A stretch of 64,000 nt of DNA from Nocardia sp. NBC_01327 (GTDB taxonomy: Bacteria; Actinomycetota; Actinomycetes; Mycobacteriales; Mycobacteriaceae), in the NCBI RefSeq assembly GCF_035958815.1, contig NZ_CP108383.1, positions 5,766,001 to 5,830,000 on the forward strand. The letters are read 5' to 3'. The translations under genes were made by a program, and so were the position numbers. Shown piece after piece: positions 8,776 through 17,018 of this stretch (position 1 is its first letter; every line of letters begins with the position of its first letter). Under the pieces are notes generated by a model. The model did not search any database, had not been told where the DNA came from, and saw nothing but the letters and a program-made list of their open reading frames with translations.

Positions 8776-9303
8776 ATGTCGGAGCTGATCGCGGTATACG
8801 ACGCCGCCGGTCACGAGATCGGCGTCGAAGAGCGGTCCGTGGTGTACGCCCGGGGACTCTGGCATGCCAGCGCGGGCGTCCTGGTGCGCTCCCTGGACGG
8901 CGAACGCATCTACGTGCACAAGCGCACCGACACCAAAGCCGTCTTCGCCGGCATGCACGACTGCCTCGCCGGCGGCGTCCTCGATCCCGGCGAGGACCCC
9001 GCCGCCGCCGCGATCCGCGAACTGGGCGAAGAACTGGGAATCGAGCTGGGCCCCAACGACGATCGCCCCCGCCCCCTGGTCACCGCCGCCTGGGACGGCG
9101 AATGGGCAGGCCGCCCCATGCGCTGCCACCTCTTCGCCTACGAAGTGCGTTCCGACGGCCCGATCCACCACCAGCCCGAGGAGATCGCCGACGGCTGGTG
9201 GTGGACCGACGCGCAACTCCGCACACACCTGTCCGACCCCTCCTGGCCCTTCGTCCCCGACACCCGCCGCATGATCCCCGACCTGCTGCGCCCCCTGCCG
9301 TGA
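8776..9303 (+). CDS. Nudix hydrolase
   Basis: A 175-residue protein with a complete Nudix box (GG, five residues, E, seven residues, RELGEELGI) near residues 61-85, which holds the Mg2+ for pyrophosphate cleavage. The surrounding sequence (VHKRTDTKAVF before, WWWTDAQL after) resembles the isopentenyl-diphosphate isomerase-like and general Nudix group acting on nucleoside diphosphate derivatives. A GGAGGG ribosome site is close to the ATG. The substrate cannot be read from the sequence. Confidence 0.85.
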   Translation: MSELIAVYDAAGHEIGVEERSVVYARGLWHASAGVLVRSLDGERIYVHKRTDTKAVFAGMHDCLAGGVLDPGEDPAAAAIRELGEELGIELGPNDDRPRPLVTAAWDGEWAGRPMRCHLFAYEVRSDGPIHHQPEEIADGWWWTDAQLRTHLSDPSWPFVPDTRRMIPDLLRPLP

Positions 9304-9483
9304 GACCAGTCACAGTAGCTGCTTGTTAGCTTGGCGTAAGGAACGCGCTTATGTAGCGTCCTGCCTGTTCAGCTCCGGTCTGCCGGCCGAAGCCGCGTCG
9401 TGAATGCCCCGGCGCAGTGCGGGCCGCGCGAGGAATACACACCGGTCCGCATCCGACATCGAGAACAGGATGAGGGATCGATC

Positions 9484-10182
9484 GTGAAGACATCTGCACA
9501 ACTGTGGCTGAGCCGTGGAATCATCACGGGCACAGTGCCACTGGCCGTCGCGGTCGCCTGCGCCAGCGTGGTCTCGGCCGCCCCGGCCTCGGCCGAAGAC
9601 ATCCAGGACCTGGCACTGCCCGCCGTGGTGCTGCCCGGCATCGGTCTGCCCGGTGCCGATCTCTCGAGCTTCACGGTGCCTGTCGGGGATCTGTCGAAGC
9701 TGCGAGTGCCCGCCGCTGACGTGGCCGGTGTGCCAGTGCCGGACATCAAACTGCCCGCTGTAGCGCTGCCGGGTGATGTGCAGTTGCCCGCGCCCGCCGA
9801 TCTGAGCATCCCAACACTCGCGGATCTAGCTGTGCCGCAACTGTCCCCGCAGGACCAGCAGCGGCTGACCAATGCCGGCATCGGCGCTGCGATCGGTGGG
9901 GCGGCGGGCACGCTCGTGGCTCTCCCCGTGGCGCTGGTCATTCTCTCCGGCGGTGTGGCCGCCGGTGCCGCCGCCGGTGCTGCGATCGGCACCGCGGTAG
10001 GTCTCGGTGCAGGTATCCCGACCGGGCCGGGCATGGTCGGAACCGGATTGACCGGTTTTGTCATCGGTGGTGCCGTCGGGTCAGCCGTGGGCGGCGCGGC
10101 CGGTGTGGCGGCCGAACTCGCCATGGGCGCCGTAGGTGCCGGCATCGGCGCTGCGATCGGTGCTGCGATCCCGGTCTCCTGA
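9484..10182 (+). CDS. secreted protein with LP-rich segment and C-terminal glycine-zipper
   Basis: A 232-residue protein starting at GTG after AGGATGAGGG. Residues 1-37 form a signal peptide ending ASA. Next comes a segment of repeated (L/V)P steps (ALPAVVLPG, GLPGADL, KLPAVALPG, QLPAPADL), and then about 100 residues of Gly/Ala-rich sequence with GxxxG spacing that could insert in a membrane as a glycine-zipper hairpin. I do not recognise a named family. It may be a cell-envelope or pore-associated protein; that is only an inference from composition. Confidence 0.7.
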   Translation: MKTSAQLWLSRGIITGTVPLAVAVACASVVSAAPASAEDIQDLALPAVVLPGIGLPGADLSSFTVPVGDLSKLRVPAADVAGVPVPDIKLPAVALPGDVQLPAPADLSIPTLADLAVPQLSPQDQQRLTNAGIGAAIGGAAGTLVALPVALVILSGGVAAGAAAGAAIGTAVGLGAGIPTGPGMVGTGLTGFVIGGAVGSAVGGAAGVAAELAMGAVGAGIGAAIGAAIPVS

Positions 10183-10236
10183 GACCGCGGCAACCGTGTC
10201 ACCTCGAAACCCGACGCGGATCCGGAAACGACGCCG

Positions 10237-11643
10237 CTAGGGCACCGGACCGCCGTGGATGTTCGGGTGGTGCGCGGCGGCGGCCGGAATATCGGCGGGT
10301 GATCCGCCGAGCGGACCCTGTAGGAATGCGGCCATGATGTCGTCGGCCGCGCGCTGGGTGTCGACCGGTCCGCGGGAACCTCCGATGAACTGGGCTACGG
10401 CGTAGCGTGCGGGTGCGGCGAGGAACAGTGGCGCATCGGTGAAGCTGAAGTGGTTCGCCTCGGCGATCTCGTAGCGGAAGCCGCCGGCCTGCAGGTGCTC
10501 GATGAGGCTGCGACTGCGGTCGAGATACTGCGCGGAATGGCCGGTCTCCGAATGATCGCTCTCCAGCAGCAGGAATGGGCGCTGTAGCGCCCGATCGGGG
10601 AGATCGCCGTAGAGCGTGCCGTCGATATTCACCGCCGCCCTGATCCGTGGATCCAGCGCCGCGGCGGCGACCGCGGTCGCACCACCGAACGAATGGCCCA
10701 CCGCCGCAATGTGATCGGTGTCCAGACGGCCCGCGAGCAGACCGACGGCGTCGGAGCGGCCGAGCTGGTCGACGACAAAACGCAGATCCGCGGCGCGCAC
10801 CGAAAGTTGCTCGGCCATATAGCGATCGCCGTCCGCGGCATTATCGGGGAAGTGCCCGGCCGGTGTCGCGAGGGTGCCATCGGCGAGTTCGGTGACCGCC
10901 GACTCGTAGGGATGGTCGATCGCGAGCACCACGAATCCCCTACTGGCCAAATCGGTGACGAGCCCGGTGTAGAACGCCCGCGGGGCGCCGTAACCGGGTG
11001 AGAACAGCACGACCGGCCACTGCATGCGATCCGCGCTGATCGGCACATCGGCGAACGCATGGGTATCGATGGACCCGTAATTGCTCATGAGGAAGCTCGG
11101 CACCAGCGATACGCTGCCGGGCAATCTGCCGAGCCCGTCGATATAGACCCAGCGCCGCCCCGACGCGAAGTCGGTCGGATACCACGCCTGCACAACAACA
11201 TTGCGGTGAACACCGGCGGCCTCGGTGGCCGTCTCCGGTCGTTGCTGATCGACCCAGCGAAAGATCTCCGAGCCCACCCGGTAGCGCCCGGTCGGCTCGG
11301 GCAGGTGCGGCACCGGCTGAAAACCCCAGGGCAGGATGGCGATCAGGGCGAGCAGGCCGACAGTGCCGCGACCGGCGCCGGTCAGAATCCGCCGCCGCCT
11401 ACTCGCGGTGGCGGGGGTTCGGCTCAGCGTCAGCCACGCCGTCGCGCCGATGACAAGGTAGATCGGCACCATCTGCCAGTAGAAGCTCTCCAGCACCCAT
11501 TGGACCAGACAGCCGATGACCAACAGCGGCAACATGATCGGGGCGAGGCGTGCGGCCCGGCCCGGCGCCACGGCCGCGACCATCGCGAAGAGTATGGCGG
11601 CGCCGGGGACAACCGCATCGATGATCGACATTGCGTCGAGCAT
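10237..11643 (-). CDS. membrane-anchored PAF-acetylhydrolase-like esterase
   Basis: A 468-residue protein with about four N-terminal membrane helices (residues 1-120), then an alpha/beta-hydrolase domain. The nucleophile elbow GHSFGG, a preceding YMAEQLSVRAAD segment and a late histidine in EANHFSFTD match the plasma platelet-activating-factor acetylhydrolase group. The likely substrate is a short-chain ester on the cell surface or an envelope lipid. The start is uncertain: ATG 11643 and ATG 11631 both lack a clear RBS. It lies behind the micropeptide gene and its terminator on the same strand. Confidence 0.75.
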   Translation of the reverse strand: MLDAMSIIDAVVPGAAILFAMVAAVAPGRAARLAPIMLPLLVIGCLVQWVLESFYWQMVPIYLVIGATAWLTLSRTPATASRRRRILTGAGRGTVGLLALIAILPWGFQPVPHLPEPTGRYRVGSEIFRWVDQQRPETATEAAGVHRNVVVQAWYPTDFASGRRWVYIDGLGRLPGSVSLVPSFLMSNYGSIDTHAFADVPISADRMQWPVVLFSPGYGAPRAFYTGLVTDLASRGFVVLAIDHPYESAVTELADGTLATPAGHFPDNAADGDRYMAEQLSVRAADLRFVVDQLGRSDAVGLLAGRLDTDHIAAVGHSFGGATAVAAAALDPRIRAAVNIDGTLYGDLPDRALQRPFLLLESDHSETGHSAQYLDRSRSLIEHLQAGGFRYEIAEANHFSFTDAPLFLAAPARYAVAQFIGGSRGPVDTQRAADDIMAAFLQGPLGGSPADIPAAAAHHPNIHGGPVP

Positions 11644-11733
11644 TGCGCATCGGGCACCGCCGGCACGTCGGCGGAAAGTAGCGTTTCAGGTCATCCCCCA
11701 GGATGATCCCGAAACGCCTACCTCCGAAACGAG

Positions 11734-11774
11734 AACAGCCCATCCGATGTCCCGCGCGACTCGGATGGGCTGTT
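11734..11774 (-). terminator. strong hairpin terminator of the micropeptide transcript
   Basis: A perfect 14-bp inverted repeat (AACAGCCCATCCGA at 11734-11747, TCGGATGGGCTGTT at 11761-11774) with a 13-base loop. On the minus strand it begins 13 bases after the stop codon of the 27-residue gene, so it closes a very short transcript before the esterase gene. Confidence 0.75.
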
Positions 11775-11787
11775 TACGTTGTGCGGC

Positions 11788-11871
11788 TCAGGCGCCGGTG
11801 CTACCGGTGAACAGACCCTGCAGGGTCTTGATCAGAACCGAAGCCAGGAAATCCGAGGCGGATCCGGACAC
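11788..11871 (-). CDS. 27-residue amphipathic micropeptide (probable)
   Basis: A short frame from GTG 11871 to TGA 11788. It begins with a short polar stretch (SGSASD), has a central helix FLASVLIKTLQGLF, and ends TGSTGA. Hydrophobic residues fall on one face of a helix (F, L, V, L, I, L, L, F at i/i+4 spacing) with a single lysine, like phenol-soluble modulins and other small membrane-active helices. Support for expression is good: GAGGAG six bases before the GTG, a TTGACA box with a KstR-type operator about 115-140 bases upstream, and a 14-bp hairpin just after the stop. It is too short for normal gene callers. No family is recognised and the function is unknown. Confidence 0.65.
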   Translation of the reverse strand: MSGSASDFLASVLIKTLQGLFTGSTGA

Positions 11872-11983
11872 GCGCTACTCCTCATCTATCAATGACAGTC
11901 GAACATCCGAAGCATGCACGTTCCAGATTCATCGGTGGAGGATTTCCACAAGAAAATCTCAGAATCTGACACTTGATTTTTAG

Positions 11984-11997
11984 TAGAACGTGTTCTA
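11984..11997. promoter_or_regulatory. KstR-type operator TAGAAC-GT-GTTCTA
   Basis: This 14-mer matches the KstR consensus TnnAACnnGTTnnA at every fixed base and also its preferred flanks (TAG and CTA). KstR represses sterol and lipid catabolism genes in mycobacteria and rhodococci. Here it lies just downstream of a TTGACA on the minus strand (12008-12013), where a bound repressor would block RNA polymerase. The only gene oriented to use it is the micropeptide at 11871; on the other side is the 3' end of the AIM24 gene. Confidence 0.7.
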
Positions 11998-12007
11998 GCT
12001 GCGGTTA

Positions 12008-12013
12008 TGTCAA
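12008..12013 (-). promoter_or_regulatory. TTGACA -35 element of the micropeptide promoter
   Basis: A perfect TTGACA on the minus strand, followed after 10 bases by the KstR box. The -10 element is not certain; TTCTAC or GTTCTA at 18-19 bases spacing would overlap the operator's distal arm. The predicted leader before the GTG is about 100 bases. Confidence 0.45.
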
Positions 12014-12043
12014 TGCAGCACAAGTGTGTTCTGCCTCATATTT

Positions 12044-12724
12044 CTAGCCCGACGAGGCGGACGACCCCGCCCACGCCGCGAAGGCGCCCGGATTACGCGT
12101 CTGCAGCAGCACCCGCCCCGGCCCGATGAAGTCGAAGACGAAGCCCTCACCGGACTTCAGCGACTGCAGCGACCGCCCCGAGACCGCCCGGCGAATCGAG
12201 AAGTTCATGGCCAGGTCGTAGGCCACCACATGCCCGGTATCGATGGTCACCGGCTCGCCCGGCGCCAGATCGATGACATCGATGGCCCCGAACACCCCGA
12301 GCACCACCTCGCCGTCACCGTGGGCCCGCAATCCGAAACCCCCCTCGCCGCCGAACAGATTCGCCAGCCCGCCCCATTTCGCCTCCACGGTGACCGCGGC
12401 CGAATTCGCGATCCAGCCGCCGCGACTGATGAAGTACGGCCGATCCTGCGTAATGGCCAGGGAGAGCATGTCGCCCGGCAGTGCGGGCGCCACATCCACC
12501 CAGCCGCCCTCCGCCGGCGCGGTGAAGGTGGACACGAACAGCGACTCACCCGCGAGCACCGACCGCTTCAGCCCGGCGATAATGCCGCCTTCGACCTTGG
12601 CGGCCAAGGAAACTCCCGCGGAATGCGCGACCATCGCACCGCTCTCGACCCGCATGGGCTCGCCCCCGGCCAGAAAGCAGCGGGCAATGGTCGACGACGG
12701 ATTGTGCCGCAGTTGAACCTTCAT
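12044..12724 (-). CDS. AIM24-family protein
   Basis: A 226-residue protein of the AIM24 (TIGR00266-like) family, a beta-rich double barrel of unknown biochemical role found across bacteria and in mitochondria. Family hallmarks visible are the repeated Gly-rich beta strands, VESGAMVAHSAGVSL near the start, and the terminal GPGRVLLQTRNPGAF segment. The ATG at 12724 is chosen because TAACGT lies 8 bases upstream and the longer frame lacks an RBS. It is divergent from the cyclophilin gene. Confidence 0.8.
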   Translation of the reverse strand: MKVQLRHNPSSTIARCFLAGGEPMRVESGAMVAHSAGVSLAAKVEGGIIAGLKRSVLAGESLFVSTFTAPAEGGWVDVAPALPGDMLSLAITQDRPYFISRGGWIANSAAVTVEAKWGGLANLFGGEGGFGLRAHGDGEVVLGVFGAIDVIDLAPGEPVTIDTGHVVAYDLAMNFSIRRAVSGRSLQSLKSGEGFVFDFIGPGRVLLQTRNPGAFAAWAGSSASSG

Positions 12725-12884
12725 GGCACGGGACGTTAGCAGCGAAAACCCGGCATGCGGGCACGATCCCGGCGCGTCTCTCCCCGCAGGTCCAGCCATC
12801 CCGCCCCACGCGCGCTCCCGAGGTGGAATGATGCCGACCGCATAGTCCGCCGCGCCATCCCTGAGCTGAAGGAGATCCACACCG

Positions 12885-13619
12885 GTGAACATCGAACCGC
12901 ACGCGCATACCCTCGACGACGACCACGCCCGGCAGCCCCGCCGAATTCGTCTGGGGCGCAAGGCGCTACGGCGGATCGGACTCCTCGGTGCGGCCATCGC
13001 GATCACCGTACTGGTGAGCGGGCGCGCTCAGGCGATGCCGAATCAACTGCGCGACACCGCGCCGGGGTGCTCCCCCGCCGCGGCCGGACAGCCCAATGGC
13101 ATGCAGTGGCAGGCCGAGCCGGGCATGACCATCGATCCGAATTCGGCCTATACCGCGACGCTGCAGAGCAATTGCGGCACCATCGCCCTGAGCCTGGACG
13201 CGGCCCGGGCGCCGCAGACGGTGAACTCCTTCGTCTTCCTGGCCGGACAGCAGTATTTCGACCACACCAAATGCCACCGCCTGACCACCCAGGGCATCTT
13301 CGTCCTGCAGTGCGGCGATCCGACGGCCAGCGGCACCGGCGGCCCGGGCTACCACTTCACCGATGAGAACCTCGCGGGCGCAACCTATCCCGCGGGCACC
13401 GTGGCCATGGCGAATTCGGGGCCCAATACCAATGGGAGCCAGTTCTTCCTGGTGTACAAGGATTCGCAGCTGCCGCCCAACTACACCCCGTTCGGCCATG
13501 TCACCGCCGGTCTGGATGTGCTGCAGAACATTGCGGCCGCCGGTGTCGAGGGCGGATCCGCCGATGGCTCGCCCGCGGCGGAGGTCACTCTCGACTCCGT
13601 CTCGACCACACAGGGCTGA
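12885..13619 (+). CDS. membrane-anchored cyclophilin-type peptidyl-prolyl isomerase
   Basis: A 244-residue protein. An Arg-rich cytoplasmic tail is followed by a single hydrophobic signal-anchor around residues 28-46, then an extracytoplasmic cyclophilin domain with GTVAMANSGPNTNGSQFFL and FGHV. It should catalyse prolyl isomerisation of exported proteins. The GTG at 12885 is set by AAGGAG 9 bases upstream. It resembles the PpiB type of mycobacteria. The catalytic Arg of human cyclophilin A (in the FHR motif) appears here as KCHRL. It ends 4 bases from the convergent glycosyltransferase gene. Confidence 0.85.
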   Translation: MNIEPHAHTLDDDHARQPRRIRLGRKALRRIGLLGAAIAITVLVSGRAQAMPNQLRDTAPGCSPAAAGQPNGMQWQAEPGMTIDPNSAYTATLQSNCGTIALSLDAARAPQTVNSFVFLAGQQYFDHTKCHRLTTQGIFVLQCGDPTASGTGGPGYHFTDENLAGATYPAGTVAMANSGPNTNGSQFFLVYKDSQLPPNYTPFGHVTAGLDVLQNIAAAGVEGGSADGSPAAEVTLDSVSTTQG

Positions 13620-13623
13620 TCTC

Positions 13624-15147
13624 TCAGCCCAGATGACGCATGTTCGACCACTCGCGCGACCACGGTGCGCGCGGGTGGTCGCAGCGCCACAGGGTGATAT
13701 CGCGGGTGACGCCCGGAATGCCCAGGCGCGCATCGGCCCGGCCGACCGCCGTCACGTCCGTGCACCACGTGCGGGGCTGCGTGCCGTCACCGCCGACCCA
13801 CAGCACCGTGGTCGCCGCATCCGGCGGGGTGCCGAAGTAGCCGAAGCCGCGGCTGGGGCTGTACACCGCGGGCAGGCCGTACTTCCGGCGATCCACATCC
13901 AATGAGCTTGCCTGCCAATAGGAATCGCCGATCACCACGGCATTCGCCCGGACGTCCCGCGGCAGCGCCGCATAGGCCGCGGCGGTCGCCTCGCCCAGTT
14001 CACGCCAGCCGAAACGCCCGTACACGGTGAGCTGGGCGACCGCATCGGCCTCGTTCGCGGCGGGTTCGATCGTCGACTCCGGCTGCCACGGCAGCGATAC
14101 CGCCACGGTGAAGACCGAGGCGACGACCAGCCCTCCGGCGAGCCAGCGCCGCCATCCGACCATCCGCCGCACGGCGAAGACGGCGCCGGCGGCCATAACC
14201 GCACCGTAGCAACCCGCGCCGTAATACGGCCGGCCGTCGGTGATTACGAAGATCACGGTCACCAGCACCGGAACCACACCGAGGAAGCGGTACGGCCGCA
14301 ATTCCGGCGCGCGCAGCAGTGCCCAGATTCCCGCCAGCAGCAGCGGCACGCCCACCACCCCCGCAACAACCAGTGCCAGCGGCACATACAGTGCGCGCCC
14401 GCCGCTGGAATCCTGTTCGGCGGCCACCTGCGCGCCCATATGCAGTTGCGGCCAGCCGTGCCGGGCCTGCCAGAGCAGGCTGGGCAGGGTGCACAGATAC
14501 ACGCCGATGACACCGACCCACAGCGCCGGACGCCGCAGCAACTCGCGCGGGCCGAAGCACAGCACGCCGACCCCGACCGCGATCCAGAAGAACGGGATCA
14601 GCCACTTCACCTGCATATCCAGCGCTGTCGCCGCGGCCGCCGCCAGCAGCAGACCGTCGTGGCGGGTGCGTACCCAGCGAATGAGCAACCAGCTGATCAG
14701 CACCCACAGGGCGGTGTCGATCGTATTGGTGGCCAACTGATCTCCCTGAACGAGCAGGAAGGGCGAGGTGGCGTAGGCGACGGCGGTGAGCGCCTGTGCC
14801 CCACGGGAACCGCCGAACTCCCGGGCGATCTGCGCGCTCAGCACGATCGCCGCGACGGTGAACAGCAGCGCCGGAATACGCAGTGCCACCACCGATCCCG
14901 GTGCCAGGAGGTCCATCAGCCGGGCGAGCGCGGGCAGCAGCGGCCCCTGATCGGCATAGCTCACGGCGAGCCGGCGGCCGGCCGACAGGAAATACAGTTC
15001 ATCCCCGAAATAGCCGTAGCGGCCGAGCGTCGCGAGCAGCGCCAGCCCGCCGGCAGCGGCAATCGACAGCACCGGGACCGTCGCGAACGGCGGCAGACCC
15101 GCCCGCGACTCGGTATGCACCGCCCGGGTTTCCAAGGTTCTGGTCAC
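13624..15147 (-). CDS. GT39-type membrane glycosyltransferase, copy 2
   Basis: A 507-residue multi-pass GT-C protein, paralogue of the gene at 5.8-7.4 kb with the same GDELYF loop-1 motif, YADQGPLLP, MQVKWLIPFFW and a soluble C-terminal domain with YSPSRGFGYFG. Its GTG start overlaps the TAG stop of the TetR gene by one base (TAGTG) with GGGGGAG just upstream, so it is translationally coupled to its probable regulator. Copy 1 has no such linked regulator, so the two copies are likely expressed under different conditions. Confidence 0.8.
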   Translation of the reverse strand: MTRTLETRAVHTESRAGLPPFATVPVLSIAAAGGLALLATLGRYGYFGDELYFLSAGRRLAVSYADQGPLLPALARLMDLLAPGSVVALRIPALLFTVAAIVLSAQIAREFGGSRGAQALTAVAYATSPFLLVQGDQLATNTIDTALWVLISWLLIRWVRTRHDGLLLAAAAATALDMQVKWLIPFFWIAVGVGVLCFGPRELLRRPALWVGVIGVYLCTLPSLLWQARHGWPQLHMGAQVAAEQDSSGGRALYVPLALVVAGVVGVPLLLAGIWALLRAPELRPYRFLGVVPVLVTVIFVITDGRPYYGAGCYGAVMAAGAVFAVRRMVGWRRWLAGGLVVASVFTVAVSLPWQPESTIEPAANEADAVAQLTVYGRFGWRELGEATAAAYAALPRDVRANAVVIGDSYWQASSLDVDRRKYGLPAVYSPSRGFGYFGTPPDAATTVLWVGGDGTQPRTWCTDVTAVGRADARLGIPGVTRDITLWRCDHPRAPWSREWSNMRHLG

Positions 15148-15776
15148 TACTCCCCCTGCGAGATTGTTGCCAGGTCGAACAACCGGCACAGATGTGCCGT
15201 ATACCTGTGCACGTCGAAATCGGATTCCTGAATGGCGCGCCCGGCGGTGCCGTCGATGGCATCGCGGATGGACTTGGCCATCAACAGCGGATCGAAGTCA
15301 CCGAATACGCTGTCGCGCTGCCCTTCTCGCAGCATGTCGACCAGCGGCCGGAGAATCTCCTCCGCCCCCTCGGCATAGGTGAATTTCAACTGCCCCTCCG
15401 CATCGCGCAGGTTCAGCACCACATCGGTCATGGCCGCCACGTACTGCTTGTTGGCGTCGATGAAGTCCAGATTCGATGCGATGTAGGCCCGCAGCCGATT
15501 TCGCGGGCCTACCGCGGCCGCGATCACGGGCGTCATGAACTCCGCACCCGACACATAGAGCTGGATGACCAGCTGCGTCATCAGATCGTCTTTGCCGTCG
15601 AAGTGGTAGGAGATGACCCCTTTGGAGATGCCCGCATGCTCGGCGATCTTCGCCAGCGACGCATTGCCGTACCCGATCTCGGCGATCAGGTCCACCGCCG
15701 CGGCGATGATCTGCCGCCGGCGCGCCTCCTCGATGAAGGACCGTTGCTGACCGACCGTCTCATTTTCTGACCGCAC
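15147..15776 (-). CDS. TetR/AcrR-family regulator of the linked glycosyltransferase
   Basis: A 209-residue repressor-type protein: the N-terminal helix-turn-helix (roughly residues 18-65, GISKGVISYHFDGKDDL) is followed by a variable ligand domain. The GTG at 15776 is chosen over the TTG at 15782 because TAAAAT (15783-15788) lies exactly 6 bases before it, a leaderless promoter arrangement. It is co-transcribed with the GT39 gene (one-base overlap). The ligand is unknown; the flanking TGTCCGGCTGTTC may be its operator. Confidence 0.85.
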   Translation of the reverse strand: MRSENETVGQQRSFIEEARRRQIIAAAVDLIAEIGYGNASLAKIAEHAGISKGVISYHFDGKDDLMTQLVIQLYVSGAEFMTPVIAAAVGPRNRLRAYIASNLDFIDANKQYVAAMTDVVLNLRDAEGQLKFTYAEGAEEILRPLVDMLREGQRDSVFGDFDPLLMAKSIRDAIDGTAGRAIQESDFDVHRYTAHLCRLFDLATISQGE

Positions 15777-15878
15777 GGCCAAATTTTAGAACAGCCGGAC
15801 AGACAAGCGCCAGCCCCGGAAATAGTGGCGCCCGCTACTCCGCACGAGGTGCGAAGCAGCGGGCGTGGACGCGACGGG

Positions 15879-17018
15879 TTATTTGCCGCCCTCGGTGAGG
15901 GTTACCGGCTTGGCGGTGTAGCCACTGCCGGTCACATCGACATTCTGCGATTTCAGCAGGTCGAGAGCCTTGGTGGCGTATTCGGTGGTGTACGCATCGG
16001 CATCGGGATCCTTGGTGAGCACGGTCGCGCCCTCCTGATTGCGGGTGGTCTTCGCAATGGCGACGGTGCGGTCCCAGGCGGCCTTGTCCACCATGCCGAT
16101 GCCGTTGGGCGAGGGCCAGATCAGCTTGTTCACCTCGGTGATCTGCCACTCCTGATGGCTCGCGCCGAGGGTGGAGCCGGCGGCGACGGTGATGTCCCGG
16201 CACTTGTCGACATTGTCGCGGCAGAAGGCCCAGCCCTTGAGCGAGGCGGCGATGAACTTCACCGTCTGGTCGGCGTACTTACTGTCCTTCAGCTTGTCGG
16301 TATTGGCCCAGATGGCGTCCTGCAGCATGCCCACGCCCTGGTCGTTCCAGTCGATGAGATTGAAATCGTCCGGGGTGTACAGCTTTCCGGTGGCCGGGTT
16401 CTTCACCTCAAGCAGCTGCGCGTACTCGTTGTACGACATCGCCTGTGCGGCATCGATATCGTGCGAGAGGAAGGCGTTCATATCGAACTGCTGCTGCACC
16501 AGCTTGACGTCCTTGGCCGGGTCCAGACCGGCCTTGGTCATCCCGGCGAAGAGCTCGAATTCATTGCCGTAGCCCCAGTTTCCGACCTTCTTACCGCGCA
16601 GATCGGCCGGGCCGCTGATCCCGGTCGTCTTGAAGGAGACCTGTTTGGTGCCCGAGCGCTGGTAGATCTGCGCCACATCGGTAATGCCCGCGCCGGCCTC
16701 CCGCGAGGCGAGGGCCTTCGGCACCCAGGCGATGGCGTAGTCGGCCTGCCCCTGCGCCAGCACGGTCTGCGGCACGATATCGGTTCCGCCGTCGAGGATA
16801 TCGACGTCGAGGCCCTGCTCCTTGTAGAAGCCCTGGTCGACAGCGGCCAGATAGCCGGCGAACTGCCCCTGTTTGAACCACTGCAGCTGCAGCTTCACCT
16901 TGGTGAGGCCGTCGGAGGTGGTGCTGTCGGATGTACTGCACGCCGTCAGTGCTGCCAGGCCCAGCACCGCGGCCGCCAGACAGGCCCGGAAGCGGTATTT
17001 GTGTGTGGTACTTCTCAT
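15879..17018 (-). CDS. ABC importer substrate-binding lipoprotein (NMT1/THI5-like)
   Basis: A 379-residue extracytoplasmic solute receptor with a lipoprotein signal (lipobox LTAC near residue 27). The opening of the mature domain (KVKLQLQWFKQGQFAGYLAAVDQGFY) is typical of the NMT1/ThiY group that binds pyrimidine-like and related solutes. GGAG lies 6 bases before the ATG, which overlaps the upstream permease stop (ATGA). It is the last gene of the operon. Because the same operon holds a dihydropyrimidinase and ureidopropionase, a pyrimidine, hydantoin or similar cyclic ureide is the likely ligand. Confidence 0.85.
   Translation of the reverse strand: MRSTTHKYRFRACLAAAVLGLAALTACSTSDSTTSDGLTKVKLQLQWFKQGQFAGYLAAVDQGFYKEQGLDVDILDGGTDIVPQTVLAQGQADYAIAWVPKALASREAGAGITDVAQIYQRSGTKQVSFKTTGISGPADLRGKKVGNWGYGNEFELFAGMTKAGLDPAKDVKLVQQQFDMNAFLSHDIDAAQAMSYNEYAQLLEVKNPATGKLYTPDDFNLIDWNDQGVGMLQDAIWANTDKLKDSKYADQTVKFIAASLKGWAFCRDNVDKCRDITVAAGSTLGASHQEWQITEVNKLIWPSPNGIGMVDKAAWDRTVAIAKTTRNQEGATVLTKDPDADAYTTEYATKALDLLKSQNVDVTGSGYTAKPVTLTEGGK

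Noticed and set aside
11984..11997. LexA (SOS) box
   Set aside because: The actinobacterial SOS box has four bases between CGAAC and GTTCG; here TAGAAC and GTTCTA are two bases apart, fitting KstR.
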